A model generated the notes under the pieces. It searched no databases, was not told the DNA's origin, and saw nothing but the letters and a program-made list of their open reading frames with translations. 64,000 bases of DNA from Flavobacterium sp. WV_118_3 (GTDB taxonomy: Bacteria; Bacteroidota; Bacteroidia; Flavobacteriales; Flavobacteriaceae): contig NZ_CP156060.1 in the NCBI RefSeq assembly GCF_039778605.1, positions 1,922,001 through 1,986,000 of the forward strand, given 5' to 3'. Shown here piece by piece: positions 45,879 through 54,716 of this stretch. The translations under genes were made by a program, and so were the position numbers. How positions within the stretch are numbered: position 1 is the stretch's first letter; the number at the start of each line of letters is the position of its first letter.

Positions 45879-46307
45879 TTACAATTTACCGTATTTTTCG
45901 TGCAATTGTTGTATCGTATTTCCCATTAATTCCTTAACCACTTCAATATCGATATCCGCCAGTTTTTTGACATAAATGCAGCCTTTGCTTATCTTGCATT
46001 TTCCGAGCTTTTCCAGCAACGGGTGCTGTTCTTCATTTCCCATATGAATGTATAATGAAATAGCCGCTTTTCGCGGTGAAAATCCAACCAAAGGCCAGTC
46101 TCCTTCCTGCCGGCTTCGCTCCGATTTATAATGATAGCGCCCGAAACCGATAATTGATGGTCCCCACATTTTGGGTTCAAAACCGGTAAAATCCTGCATG
46201 ATTTTCACCAAAGCATAGCTATCCTGCTTTTTTTGTTCGGTAGCGGCAAAGCTGTCGATAAACTCGTGAACATTGGCGTCGGTTTGTCTGGTTTTAATGG
46301 CGGCCAT
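45879..46307 (-). CDS. DUF1801-family protein
   Basis: ATG 46307 (MAAIKTRQTDANVHEF) gives the usual N-terminus; a longer frame to 46373 adds an unlikely leader. The family string MWGPSIIGFGRYHYKS and WPLVGFSPRKAAISLYIH are present. DUF1801 proteins are small, YdhG-like, of unknown function, perhaps iron-sulphur or DNA related. It ends directly at the AraC remnant. Confidence 0.75.
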   Translation of the reverse strand: MAAIKTRQTDANVHEFIDSFAATEQKKQDSYALVKIMQDFTGFEPKMWGPSIIGFGRYHYKSERSRQEGDWPLVGFSPRKAAISLYIHMGNEEQHPLLEKLGKCKISKGCIYVKKLADIDIEVVKELMGNTIQQLHEKYGKL

Positions 46308-46423
46308 ACTTACTTTTATTTGATCAATAAATATAAATTGAAAATTATATAAAAATCGGATATCGGAATACATCGTTAACTAAATTTTATATAAACCCCA
46401 AACTCCTATTCCACACGATCGCA

Positions 46424-46461
46424 CTCTTTCTTCTTTTCTCTTTCTTCTTTTCTCTTTCTTC
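46424..46461. repeat. Polypyrimidine repeat, 14-bp period
   Basis: CTCTTTCTTCTTTT repeats nearly three times immediately downstream of the methyltransferase stop codon. It is the same type of polypyrimidine tract as those at 8963 and 9534. Confidence 0.8.
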
Positions 46462-47232
46462 TTAAACCATCTTTACACCGTATAACAGTATTCGTTTAAA
46501 AGCATATAATGCCGGTAGTTTTGGGAAATGTGCAGCGATTCGTTCCAAAAACACTCGTTTAAAATGCAACTGTTGATCGTCGTCCATCCGTTCTGTATAA
46601 GGCAATAAGGCAGTTCCGGAAATAAATTCAAACAAGGTTTTATGATCTTCCGCGATGATCGGATATACTTTTTGTAGCAATTGCATGTCGCGTATGCCGT
46701 TGTCGAACAAAATCTGCGCATAACGATCCAAAGACAATACCGGTGAGTCGCGTTTGTATCCTTTTAAATAGTCTGAAAAGGGCTTTTCCTGGACCATATC
46801 GAATAAAATCCGGTTTAAAATATTCTCCGTTTGCACCGGCATTTGTATCGCTAATTGTCCATCGGACTGAACGCAAGAAATGAGTTTAGGAAACAACACT
46901 TCGTGATCCGGCGACCATTGTAACGCGGCATTACTAAAAATCAGATCCCATTTTTGATCGGAATGGATAACCGATTCGGTTGTCGTCTGCTTAAAATATA
47001 GGTTCTCGTTTACAAACGCTTTTGATTTTTCCAGCATTTCGGCCGAAGCATCAATCCCGGTAAAATGACTTCCGGGAAACTGTCGGGATAAAATCGCGGT
47101 TTGTTCACCGGTTCCGCAACCTAAATCGATCGCTCTAAGATTTTCTTTCGGTTGAATAAAAGCCGCCAGGTCATAAAATGGTTGGTAACGGACTTTTTTA
47201 AACTGATCGTATCGTTCGGGATTCCAGGCCAT
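46462..47232 (-). CDS. Trans-aconitate methyltransferase-like SAM methyltransferase
   Basis: Rossmann-type class I methyltransferase with the SAM motif AIDLGCGTGEQTAI, acidic D in FTGIDASAEML, and FSNAALQWSPDHE, a string characteristic of the Tam (trans-aconitate 2-methyltransferase) family. Length (256 aa) fits Tam. The substrate assignment is tentative. Confidence 0.8.
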   Translation of the reverse strand: MAWNPERYDQFKKVRYQPFYDLAAFIQPKENLRAIDLGCGTGEQTAILSRQFPGSHFTGIDASAEMLEKSKAFVNENLYFKQTTTESVIHSDQKWDLIFSNAALQWSPDHEVLFPKLISCVQSDGQLAIQMPVQTENILNRILFDMVQEKPFSDYLKGYKRDSPVLSLDRYAQILFDNGIRDMQLLQKVYPIIAEDHKTLFEFISGTALLPYTERMDDDQQLHFKRVFLERIAAHFPKLPALYAFKRILLYGVKMV

Positions 47233-47296
47233 CGTTTTTTGTTTTGGTTTAATACCGTTTCAAGTTACTATTTTTTAAAACGTATCACAAGTTTTA

Positions 47297-47665
47297 TTAC
47301 AATTCTACGCTGGCAGTTCCTTTGGTAATCAGATCCCGGTGCGCAATTCCCCATTGTGCCAGAATCGTAATTACCGGTTGTACCGTTTCGCCATAAGGTG
47401 TGAGTTCGTACATCACACTAACCGGTTGTGTCGTGATCACCGTACGTTTGATCAATTGATTTATTTCCATTTCCTTTAACTCCCGACTGAGCATTTTTCC
47501 GGAAATTCCATCGACATCCTTTAAAATATCGGAATAGCGTTTTTTTCCGAATAGCAACGATGCAATAATCGAAATCTTCCATTTACCGCCCAAAACATAC
47601 ATTGCATCATGTACCGCCATTATTGCCTTATTACAGGCCATTTGTGAGTGAATCGGTGTTTCCAT
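47297..47665 (-). CDS. HxlR-family transcriptional regulator
   Basis: 122-aa winged-helix protein with ALYVLGGKWKISIIASLL-like motif (MYVLGGKWKISII), RYSDILKDVDGISGKMLSREL and YELTPYGETVQPV, all typical of HxlR. Divergent to the nitroreductase gene 104 bp away, which it probably controls. Confidence 0.92.
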   Translation of the reverse strand: METPIHSQMACNKAIMAVHDAMYVLGGKWKISIIASLLFGKKRYSDILKDVDGISGKMLSRELKEMEINQLIKRTVITTQPVSVMYELTPYGETVQPVITILAQWGIAHRDLITKGTASVEL

Positions 47666-47769
47666 ATCCAGCTTGTTACCTCTATGTTACTATTACTTTT
47701 TGTTTGTTAGTGACAAAAGTAAACAACTTATTTCGAACTTTGTCCTCAGAATCATTAAATTGTACTATC

Positions 47770-48399
47770 ATGGAATTAATCGAAAGCCTTAAATGGCGTT
47801 ATGCGACTAAAAAATTCAACACCGAAAAAGTAAATCCCGATACTATCGACCAGATTATTAATGCGACCAATTTATCGGCTTCTTCAACCGGATTACAGCC
47901 GTATCGCCTGATTGTAGTCGAAAACCCGGAACTTAAAAAAGAATTGGGCGAAGGTTCTTTTAATACGCAAATTGCCAATTCCTCTCATCTATTGGTTTTT
48001 GCCGCATTTGAAAAAGTCACTCTTGAACAAATTGAAGACTATATGAACCATATTGCGACCGTACGCGCAATTCCGGTTGAAAATCTAGCTGATTTTAAAA
48101 ATGCATTGGTAAACGGTATCTTGTCACGCGGCGACGAACACAATTTCCAATGGGCCGCCCGACAAGCCTATATCGGTCTTGGAACCGCAATGATTGCTGC
48201 TGCCGATTTACGTGTCGATTCCACACCTATGGAAGGCTTCGACCCTGAAAAATTCGATCGCCTTTTGGGTTTACAGGAAAAAGGATTAAAAAGTGTTGTG
48301 GTACTGGCTTTAGGTTACCGCGATGCCGAAAATGATACTTTTGCGACTTTTAAAAAAGTGCGTTTACCGCAGGAAGAATTTGCCATTACTGTGGCTTAA
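47770..48399 (+). CDS. Nitroreductase-family NAD(P)H oxidoreductase
   Basis: ATG 47770 is the start; the open frame upstream to 47602 overlaps the HxlR gene. FMN-binding features of the NfsB type: KWRYATKKF at the N-terminus, SASSTGLQPYRLIVVE, and AYIGLGTAMIAAADL with PMEGFD. It reduces nitro compounds or quinones in related enzymes. It is divergently arranged with the HxlR gene, a common sensor/enzyme pair. Confidence 0.9.
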   Translation: MELIESLKWRYATKKFNTEKVNPDTIDQIINATNLSASSTGLQPYRLIVVENPELKKELGEGSFNTQIANSSHLLVFAAFEKVTLEQIEDYMNHIATVRAIPVENLADFKNALVNGILSRGDEHNFQWAARQAYIGLGTAMIAAADLRVDSTPMEGFDPEKFDRLLGLQEKGLKSVVVLALGYRDAENDTFATFKKVRLPQEEFAITVA

Positions 48400-48419
48400 T
48401 CTCATCCTTATTATTTGTA

Positions 48420-48444
48420 AAATCCCTTATTTAAGGGATTTTTT
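48420..48444 (+). terminator. Terminator after the nitroreductase gene
   Basis: AAATCCCTTA and TAAGGGATTT form a 10-bp stem followed by TTT. It lies 20 bp after the stop codon. Confidence 0.85.
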
Positions 48445-48550
48445 GTATTACAAAACGGTTTTTTGGTTGTACTAAATGCTCTGATTTTAATATTTATAGC
48501 TGAAATTCGTCCGAATTTAGTACTTTCAATACTGTTTAAAATAGTCTGCG

Positions 48551-49522
48551 ATGTCCTTAAAACACTTATTCCAAATTTTGTTGTACCTGTTCGTTACCTC
48601 GGCGAATGCACAATCTGATGTTCGCCAATATACACGTTACACTGGCTACGGACAATTCAACCGGGAAGATCTGATCGTTTTAAGACGTTTTCAACAAAAC
48701 GGACAATTGCAATATCTAACCGTAAATTGTACGACACTCGAAACCCGGATTGTACCCGCTACCGCATTACAGGTTCAAACTGCTTCCTGGGAAACACTGA
48801 AAAAACAATTTAAGGACACGCCCTATTTAAAAGCCTTGCAATATGCCTCTTCACAATCTTTTTCGTTACAGGATGCGGGGATTATTCACGGCTATCCGAA
48901 AGAAAAAGGCATTACACTAACCATCGACCTTTGTCCGTCGCACAAACCGTTGGACCGGAACATTTTTACCGATCTTATAGCTGCATTTGGTACCATTGAA
49001 AAACCGGTTCCGGTAGCACTTTCCCTATCCGGACATTTTCTGGAAAACCATCGTGACGATATCGGATGGTTACAACAACTCGAAAAGAATAATGCGATCC
49101 GTATTACCTGGATCAACCATACGTATAGTCATTTTTATGACCCTAAATTCCCCTTACAGGAGAATTTCCTACTCAAACCCGGTACCGATATTAATTTCGA
49201 AATACTACAAAACGAGGTTGTCATGCTCGAACAAGGACTTATCCCATCGGTATTTTTCCGGTTTCCCGGATTGGTATCGGATAACAAAGTCGTTGGTCTT
49301 GTAACGGATTACGGACTGATTCCAATTGGTAGTGATGCCTGGCTTGCAAAAGGACAATCAGCGACTTCCGGAAGTATTGTGCTGATTCATGGTAATGGTA
49401 ATGAACCGGTTGGTGTTTCGGATTTTATCCGGTTGCTGAAAAATGAAAAAAATGCCGTACTGGAAAAACAGTGGTTGCTTTATGATCTTAGCAACAGTAT
49501 CGGTTCCGAGTTTAAAAATTAG
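48551..49522 (+). CDS. Secreted polysaccharide-deacetylase-like protein
   Basis: Signal peptide (LLYLFVTSANAQ). The catalytic-type motifs of NodB proteins appear in altered form: ITLTIDLCPS (motif 1, D instead of the usual TFDD), WINHTYSHFYDP (motif 2 H-x3-H) and FFRFPGL (motif 3). The N-terminal 110 residues are unassigned. Zinc-binding seems possible, but the first-motif change makes activity uncertain. It stands alone between the nitroreductase and NmrA-like genes. Confidence 0.7.
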   Translation: MSLKHLFQILLYLFVTSANAQSDVRQYTRYTGYGQFNREDLIVLRRFQQNGQLQYLTVNCTTLETRIVPATALQVQTASWETLKKQFKDTPYLKALQYASSQSFSLQDAGIIHGYPKEKGITLTIDLCPSHKPLDRNIFTDLIAAFGTIEKPVPVALSLSGHFLENHRDDIGWLQQLEKNNAIRITWINHTYSHFYDPKFPLQENFLLKPGTDINFEILQNEVVMLEQGLIPSVFFRFPGLVSDNKVVGLVTDYGLIPIGSDAWLAKGQSATSGSIVLIHGNGNEPVGVSDFIRLLKNEKNAVLEKQWLLYDLSNSIGSEFKN

Positions 49523-49667
49523 CCGCTTTTGTACTTCCTTTTTTGTATCTTAGCTGTATTCGAATTGTTTTATAAAATAACAATCCCGGTTTAGGAATGC
49601 TTCCTGAACATCCGGATTCCCAATGGAGTCCCGGTATTTTATTCTCTAATTTTATAAAACAATCACA

Positions 49668-50309
49668 ATGAAAACTATAAAAATTGCCGTAATTGGCGGC
49701 ACTGGAAAATCCGGAAAATACCTTGTACAACAACTGCTTAAAAAAGGTTTTTCCATTAGATTACTACTTCGGAATCCCGAAAATTATGATACTCAAAATC
49801 CTTTGCTTGAAATTGTAAAAGGCGATGTCCGCAATTTTGAATCGGTATTGCTTTTGTTACAGGACTGTGATAGGGTGGTAAGTACACTTGGACAACCCAA
49901 AGGCGAACCTACGATTTTTAGCACCGCAACCGGCCATATTATAAGAGCCATGCGCCACTATAAATTATCACGTTATATTGTAACAACCGGATTAAATGTA
50001 AACACGCCAACCGATGCTAAAAGTGATACAGTACAAATGGCCACTCGCTGGATGTATGATCATTTCCCGGAAACCACATATGATAAACAAAAGGAATACG
50101 AACTACTCGCGCAAAGTGATCTGGACTGGACGATGATTCGGTTGCCTTTAATCCGGCAAACCAACGAATCGTTTCCGTATCATACTTCCCTGACCGATTG
50201 CCCCGGTGCTTTTATCAGTACTACCGATCTGGCCGATTTTGTGCTACAGGAAATGGAACAACCTCGTTTTATGCGACAAGCGCCCTTTCTATATAGCTTT
50301 GATCAATAA
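49668..50309 (+). CDS. NAD(P)-binding NmrA/SDR_a5-like protein
   Basis: 213-aa Rossmann protein with VIGGTGKSGKYLVQQLL, then LLRNPE and VKGDVRNFESVL; the final YxxxK of typical SDRs is absent, as in atypical SDRs. Function unknown; many are redox sensors or flavin reductases. Confidence 0.85.
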   Translation: MKTIKIAVIGGTGKSGKYLVQQLLKKGFSIRLLLRNPENYDTQNPLLEIVKGDVRNFESVLLLLQDCDRVVSTLGQPKGEPTIFSTATGHIIRAMRHYKLSRYIVTTGLNVNTPTDAKSDTVQMATRWMYDHFPETTYDKQKEYELLAQSDLDWTMIRLPLIRQTNESFPYHTSLTDCPGAFISTTDLADFVLQEMEQPRFMRQAPFLYSFDQ

Positions 50310-50314
50310 TTAAA

Positions 50315-50345
50315 AACGGAGTCTGATAAAGACTCCGTTCTTTTT
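50315..50345 (+). terminator. Terminator after the NmrA-like gene
   Basis: AACGGAGTCT and AGACTCCGTT form a 10-bp stem with a 5-base loop, followed by CTTTTTCT. It lies 6 bp after the stop and may also end the minus-strand gene at 50356. Confidence 0.88.
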
Positions 50346-50355
50346 CTCCCTACCG

Positions 50356-50496
50356 TTAGTCATTACGTTTATGCTTATGCGGTTTTAAAGTTGGATGTTT
50401 TGGCTTGTTATCGGGTGTTACCCGTTGCCGTTTGTCGTCTTTCCCTTTGTCCGTTTGTCTTTTTGGTCCGGGTTTAATCGCCTGAATGGTTTCCAT
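50356..50496 (-). CDS. Small, very basic protein (46 aa)
   Basis: METIQAIKPGPKRQTDKG opens a 46-residue frame that is one-third Lys and Arg and ends PHKHKRND. It starts in a region that is otherwise empty and has an upstream AT-rich leader. The terminator at 50315 fits its 3' end. I think it is a real small protein; a shadow is not likely since no gene lies on the other strand. Confidence 0.5.
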   Translation of the reverse strand: METIQAIKPGPKRQTDKGKDDKRQRVTPDNKPKHPTLKPHKHKRND

Positions 50497-50692
50497 GATT
50501 AATTTATTTATGGTTTGTAATTACCGGCAAATAACAGTCTGCAAACCGCGATTTCCTTACGGAAAACCGGAAATAAGAACACTCTATTCTAAACCTCAAC
50601 TTTTAAATATTTTGTATTTCAATTTATTTTTATTGTTTTTCAATAAATTTTTACTGATATTTGTCATGTAAATTTTAAATCATCATCCTCTT

Positions 50693-51250
50693 ATGGAAAT
50701 TAAAATCACCACCAACCAGATTTTGAAAGTACTTCAAGTATTTTCCTGGATCATTTTTATCGGCTTATGTGTAGAAGCAGGCGGCATAGCTGTAAACACT
50801 ATTATTTCACTTTTTATCAACCCCGATGGTGTACATAATTTTTGGGAAGGCGCCGATTATCTATCTGGTCTTTTTCAATCAGATCGAGGTCATTTTGCTG
50901 TTATTACCATTATTATGACCATCGTAGCCGTATTAAAAGCGATACTGTTTTATTGTATCGTCAAACTGTTTGTCGACAAAAAACTAAACATTGCCAATCC
51001 TTTTAGCAGTGCCTTACACCAATTTATTCAGAACATCGCGTATCTGGCTTTGGGAATCGGTTTGTTTTCGTATTACGGTTTACATTATTCTGAATGGCTT
51101 ACCCAACAAGGCGCCGGAATTCCTAACTTGCGTCTCTTAAATCTCGATGGTGCCGACGTATGGCTTTTTATGGCCGTGACCCTGTTTGTAATTGCTCAAA
51201 TCGTAAAACGCGGTATCGAAATTCAGAATGAAAACGATTTAACGATATAA
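50693..51250 (+). CDS. DUF2975 family membrane protein
   Basis: Four hydrophobic helices in 185 residues, with LQVFSWIIFIGLCVEAGG at the start, a loop with DGVHNFW, and ALGIGLFSYYGLHYSE. DUF2975 genes usually lie next to a small XRE repressor, as here (the next gene begins 3 bp later). Role unknown. Confidence 0.85.
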   Translation: MEIKITTNQILKVLQVFSWIIFIGLCVEAGGIAVNTIISLFINPDGVHNFWEGADYLSGLFQSDRGHFAVITIIMTIVAVLKAILFYCIVKLFVDKKLNIANPFSSALHQFIQNIAYLALGIGLFSYYGLHYSEWLTQQGAGIPNLRLLNLDGADVWLFMAVTLFVIAQIVKRGIEIQNENDLTI

Positions 51251-51253
51251 TAT

Positions 51254-51466
51254 ATGCCGATAATAGTAAACTTAGACGTTATGATGGCCAGGCGAAAGAT
51301 GTCGCTGAATGAGCTTTCCGAAAAAGTCGACCTGACCCTTTCGAATCTTTCCATTTTAAAAACAGGAAAGGCAAAAGCGATCCGATTTTCGACACTGGAA
51401 GCCGTTTGTAAAGCCTTAGATTGTCAGCCCGGAGATATACTCGAATATGTAGCCGAGGATCAATAA
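51254..51466 (+). CDS. Small XRE (YozG-type) repressor
   Basis: 70-aa Cro/C1-type HTH: MPIIVNLDVMMARRKMSLNE, then LSEKVDLTLSNLSILKTGKA and LEAVCKALDCQPGDILEY. It follows DUF2975 by 3 bp and is likely its autorepressor. A palindromic repeat lies 27 bp after the stop. Confidence 0.93.
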   Translation: MPIIVNLDVMMARRKMSLNELSEKVDLTLSNLSILKTGKAKAIRFSTLEAVCKALDCQPGDILEYVAEDQ

Positions 51467-51493
51467 TATTTGATCCCGCTAACTTTTGAATAA

Positions 51494-51526
51494 ACACCTG
51501 ACAGGTTTTGGAAACCTGTCAGGTGT
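51494..51526. repeat. Perfect palindrome, CACCTGACAGGTTT family
   Basis: A 15-bp stem (ACACCTGACAGGTTT and complement) around TGG, almost identical to the copy at 33854. It stands between the XRE gene and the next gene. Confidence 0.85.
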
Positions 51527-51596
51527 AAAATATAACAACAAAGAATTTTTATCTTTTGATCACTTACTTTTGATAGCTTTGTTAACTATCGCTAAA

Positions 51597-52169
51597 ATGA
51601 CGCCTATGGAGCCCTACTTTTACGAGGATTCTTTTTTATGTTATGAGTTTACTCCGATCAATAATGTGCATTTTATAAACGAGGCTTTTACGCTATTGAC
51701 GGAACTGGAAGACGACGAGCGCAATTCCTGGGAGTCGATTCCGGAAAGTCAACAGTATTTTAACACGCGCCCTATTGGCGGTAACCGTCCTGTTCCTACA
51801 TCTGATTTAGCGATTACCGTATCTGATATGACTACAAAATTGATCAACTACGGTTTTATACCCTATGCCGAGCCTGATTTTGTAAAAAACAGTACGTTTA
51901 AATCGTATCGCAATACTATTCAAAATGCGCATTGTTTTATGTATCACAATTTTGCTATTTTTTTATATGCCGAAACGACTACGATAACCTATTTATGGTT
52001 CGATTCGTTTGATGCCGAAATAGCAACGACGCCCGACAATTCCGGGATGATCGATTTTCTGTATGCTATTGGTGTAGAGCTGCAACTGGTTTTAGTCGAC
52101 TGGTATAAAAAACGAATTATTGATTTAACCCAAAAAGAAGTCGTTGCCGATTATTTGGCGATGCAATAA
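51597..52169 (+). CDS. Hypothetical protein (190 aa)
   Basis: ATG 51597 (or 51606, MEPYFYED) is preferred; a longer frame from 51486 would run through the palindromic repeat. The protein is soluble and acidic, with VQNAHCFMYHNFAIF-like strands and a helical C-terminus. Not recognised; immunity-like in size. It starts a run of small orphan genes. Confidence 0.6.
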   Translation: MTPMEPYFYEDSFLCYEFTPINNVHFINEAFTLLTELEDDERNSWESIPESQQYFNTRPIGGNRPVPTSDLAITVSDMTTKLINYGFIPYAEPDFVKNSTFKSYRNTIQNAHCFMYHNFAIFLYAETTTITYLWFDSFDAEIATTPDNSGMIDFLYAIGVELQLVLVDWYKKRIIDLTQKEVVADYLAMQ

Positions 52170-52229
52170 TAATAGAGACATCTGACAGTCATTTACAGCG
52201 CATAATTAACAATATAAGACATTAACACT

Positions 52230-52724
52230 ATGATCACCTTAGAGAATCTATTAAATGAATTTGACACAACTAAATCATTCCATTTGGAAACTATTAAAGC
52301 AATAGGAAACAACGATACAATCGGAGGAGAACTGGTTGACTACTTTATCAAAAATAAGGATCGGGATTTTGCACTTCAATTTGTAGAAAGTGCATCGGAA
52401 GCTCGAAATCAACCTTATCCGAATGGATACGATGTTGGTGTTCAAACGTTAATGTTGGCAAGTTATATTTTAGGATTGCATCAAAACGTTGAAGATTGTC
52501 TGAAAATTTGGGAATCTAAAACTATAGATTTTGATACGATGTGTGGTTTTGATATTCAATTGGTTGTCTTTGCCGGATTAGAAAAAACAATTGATTATTT
52601 AAAAACTCAAAAGGACGAGGTATCAGAACAAGCGCTAAAATACATTGAAGACTGTAAAAAAAGCGGGGACTTGGATGACTTGGATGAATATTACGCCGAG
52701 GGTGAATTATTATGGTTCCTTTAA
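52230..52724 (+). CDS. Hypothetical protein (164 aa), immunity-like
   Basis: Fully helical-looking, acidic protein (FALQFVESASEAR, YDVGVQTLMLASYILGLH, IEDCKKSGDLDDLDEYY). No signal peptide or known domain. The composition and solitary placement among similar short genes recall immunity proteins of polymorphic toxins, but no toxin gene is present in the window. Confidence 0.6.
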   Translation: MITLENLLNEFDTTKSFHLETIKAIGNNDTIGGELVDYFIKNKDRDFALQFVESASEARNQPYPNGYDVGVQTLMLASYILGLHQNVEDCLKIWESKTIDFDTMCGFDIQLVVFAGLEKTIDYLKTQKDEVSEQALKYIEDCKKSGDLDDLDEYYAEGELLWFL

Positions 52725-52765
52725 ATTAAGCAGATCACGCAGAATACAAACTACACCATGAGTCA

Positions 52766-52803
52766 TTTTTTTCTACCTTTTTCTACCTTTTTCTACCTTT
52801 TTT
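52766..52803. repeat. Tandem TTTTTCTACC repeat, three copies
   Basis: The 10-bp unit TTTTTCTACC is repeated three times in the 97-bp gap between two orphan genes. It is another polypyrimidine tract. Confidence 0.85.
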
Positions 52804-52820
52804 AATTTGTTTTAGCAGAA

Positions 52821-53408
52821 ATGTCTGAAGAACTACTATATAATTCACGTTTAATATGCCTTGATTTTTTCACCGCATTTGGACTATTCACGTTTATCTA
52901 TCTTATCCTCAAAATATTCATTAAAAAGCCTATTTTAAATCAAGTTGATAATGAATCAAATAAATTCATTTCATTAATTGGGCTTATATATTTAGTATTA
53001 TATAGTATTGGAACAATTGTTGAACTGCATTTAATGAATGAAGAAGACAAAGTATTATTGTTAAACCGAATGTTTGGAAAATATTGGTTCGGATATTGGC
53101 TACAACCGCTACTATGGATTATAATTACGCAACTTTTGAGATTTAAAAATATCCGAACCAATATTTTCCTTCGAATTCTTTTTGGTTTTCTTTTCATTTT
53201 TTCTATTGAAAAACTTGTGATTCTTATAATTACCTTTCATCGGGATTATCTTCCAAGCTCCTGGACAATGTATACGGATTTGGATTTTTACCCGTCAAAT
53301 TTAATTCTTGCTTTGCTATTAAAAATTACTGTTTTCTTATTTTTTGTCTTTATTTTTAAAAGAATCAGACTTGTAATCAACAAAATAAGACCTAAACAAA
53401 AAAAATAA
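52821..53408 (+). CDS. Hypothetical membrane protein (195 aa)
   Basis: Four or five hydrophobic segments (FFTAFGLFTFIYLIL, LIGLIYLVLYSIGTIVEL, LLWIIITQLL, IFSIEKLVILIITFH, LLLKITVFLFFVFIF) with a Lys-rich C-terminus. No family recognised. Its TAA shares a base with the ATG of the next gene (TAATG), so the two are translationally coupled. Confidence 0.65.
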   Translation: MSEELLYNSRLICLDFFTAFGLFTFIYLILKIFIKKPILNQVDNESNKFISLIGLIYLVLYSIGTIVELHLMNEEDKVLLLNRMFGKYWFGYWLQPLLWIIITQLLRFKNIRTNIFLRILFGFLFIFSIEKLVILIITFHRDYLPSSWTMYTDLDFYPSNLILALLLKITVFLFFVFIFKRIRLVINKIRPKQKK

Positions 53409-53725
53409 TGGATAAAATTGAAATCTGGAAAAAATATGAACTATTTGAATTGTTTCATGATTTGGAACAAGCACAAGACATTTTAAGTAAACTAACTGGT
53501 GGATCTTCTTATCATTTCGATTCCGTTGAGGATTTTTACAACGCTTTTACCGAAGAAGTCGCTGATTTAAAAGTTCAAAATGTTCCTGATTTCAGACAAA
53601 TATGCTTGTGGTTTGCCCCAACTTCTATTTGGGATGGTTTTGTTGGTCATGATGGAATGGAATTAGCAAATAGGATTTATGACAGAGCTGAAAAGTGGAA
53701 TAAAAACAACTTACAAAATCTATAA
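53408..53725 (+). CDS. Hypothetical protein (105 aa)
   Basis: Small helical soluble protein (YELFELFHDLEQAQDILSKL, ICLWFAPTSIWDGFVGHDG). Overlaps the preceding gene by one base. A cytosolic partner of the membrane protein is plausible. Not recognised. Confidence 0.65.
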   Translation: MDKIEIWKKYELFELFHDLEQAQDILSKLTGGSSYHFDSVEDFYNAFTEEVADLKVQNVPDFRQICLWFAPTSIWDGFVGHDGMELANRIYDRAEKWNKNNLQNL

Positions 53726-53769
53726 GATAATTTTTAATGTTGATCAAACCAAAATTATGTTCATTTTAT

Positions 53770-53965
53770 AATTCTATAAAGAAACAAAACGACAACTTTT
53801 AAAGTTTTAACTTCCTTCTCTTTACTGACACGGATTACACCCGAGGCATTAGCCGAACCACGCGATCGGGTTCCTTTTGATGATATTGTAAAAGGTGCTA
53901 AATTTGTAGGTAAGAGAAGTACGACAATAGAGAAAGACATGGGAAAATTAACAACTATTAAATAG
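53770..53965. pseudogene. Degraded coding-like remnant with repeat
   Basis: From about 53825 a plus-strand frame reads RITPEALAEPRDRVPFDDIV, then KGAKFVGKRSTTIEKD, ending with a stop at 53963-53965. It has no start codon and looks like the C-terminal end of a larger lost gene. The same DNA resembles the repeat at 62569-62710 over ACACCCGAGGCATTAGCCGAAC and the later ATCGGG, so part of it may be a dispersed repeat and not a gene. Confidence 0.4.
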
Positions 53966-53969
53966 TTCG

Positions 53970-54572
53970 ATGAAAATAATCGAAAAATATAAAAAAAAAG
54001 ATTTCAAAGGGTTTAGCTGGCTTAATTTTTATCATCTAACAGATAGTGATGGATATAAATTTGAAGTATATATAACTGAACCTGACGATATCGTTTCTGA
54101 TTTAATTTTGGCATTTTATTCTTTGTATAAGCCTTTTGTAAAAGAAATTTTAATTTCAGAATATAGACCCGATGGGCAATGGGGTGATTTTTGCTTAGAT
54201 ACTTGGGATATAGAAAATGATCAATACGATTATTCTCCTGAGAACAAAGAAGAGCCCACGGCAAGTTATCTTGCAATGCTAAAAGATAGTGAAATTGAAC
54301 CTAATTATTCTGGTTTTTGTAAATGCTTAGATTGGGATAAATTTTTGTCTATAACGCTAAATTGTGTGGCACAGCATACAGCTCCTTATAGTATGATGTT
54401 TTATGAACCAAACAATGAGTTTGTATTTTATTTTCATCATACAGGTAGTTTTGGAGTATATTATAAAGAGTTGAATAATGCAATAAAAAGTATTATTCAA
54501 AAAGCGAGAGATGAAAATTTTGAAATCAAATACATTAATGATCAAAGAGTAGTTGCTTTTATTAATGATTGA
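53970..54572 (+). CDS. Hypothetical protein (200 aa), immunity-like
   Basis: Acidic soluble protein with LNFYHLTDSDGYKFEVYITE, PDGQWGDFCLDTWD and YSMMFYEPNNEFVFYFHHTG, GVYYKEL. No signal peptide. Not recognised. It starts 4 bp after the remnant's stop. Confidence 0.6.
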   Translation: MKIIEKYKKKDFKGFSWLNFYHLTDSDGYKFEVYITEPDDIVSDLILAFYSLYKPFVKEILISEYRPDGQWGDFCLDTWDIENDQYDYSPENKEEPTASYLAMLKDSEIEPNYSGFCKCLDWDKFLSITLNCVAQHTAPYSMMFYEPNNEFVFYFHHTGSFGVYYKELNNAIKSIIQKARDENFEIKYINDQRVVAFIND

Positions 54573-54716
54573 TTAAAAAAGAATATATCAAATATGTTGC
54601 TTTATAATTTTCAAAATCCGCGGTTAAACATAAAGGAGTTTGCTACAATATTTTACAGTTGTAGTTTCATTTATTGACGTGCTAAGTCAGAAAACTTTGC
54701 GTAACGGAAATCTTAT

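Noticed and set aside
47602..47769. An upstream extension of the nitroreductase gene
   Set aside because: It overlaps the HxlR gene and lacks any family similarity; ATG 47770 gives the standard N-terminus.
51486..51596. Longer start for the 190-aa gene
   Set aside because: It would translate through the palindromic repeat at 51494-51526.
53825..53965. A separate small gene for the RITPEALAEPRDR string
   Set aside because: No start codon is present and the DNA resembles a repeat; kept only as a remnant.
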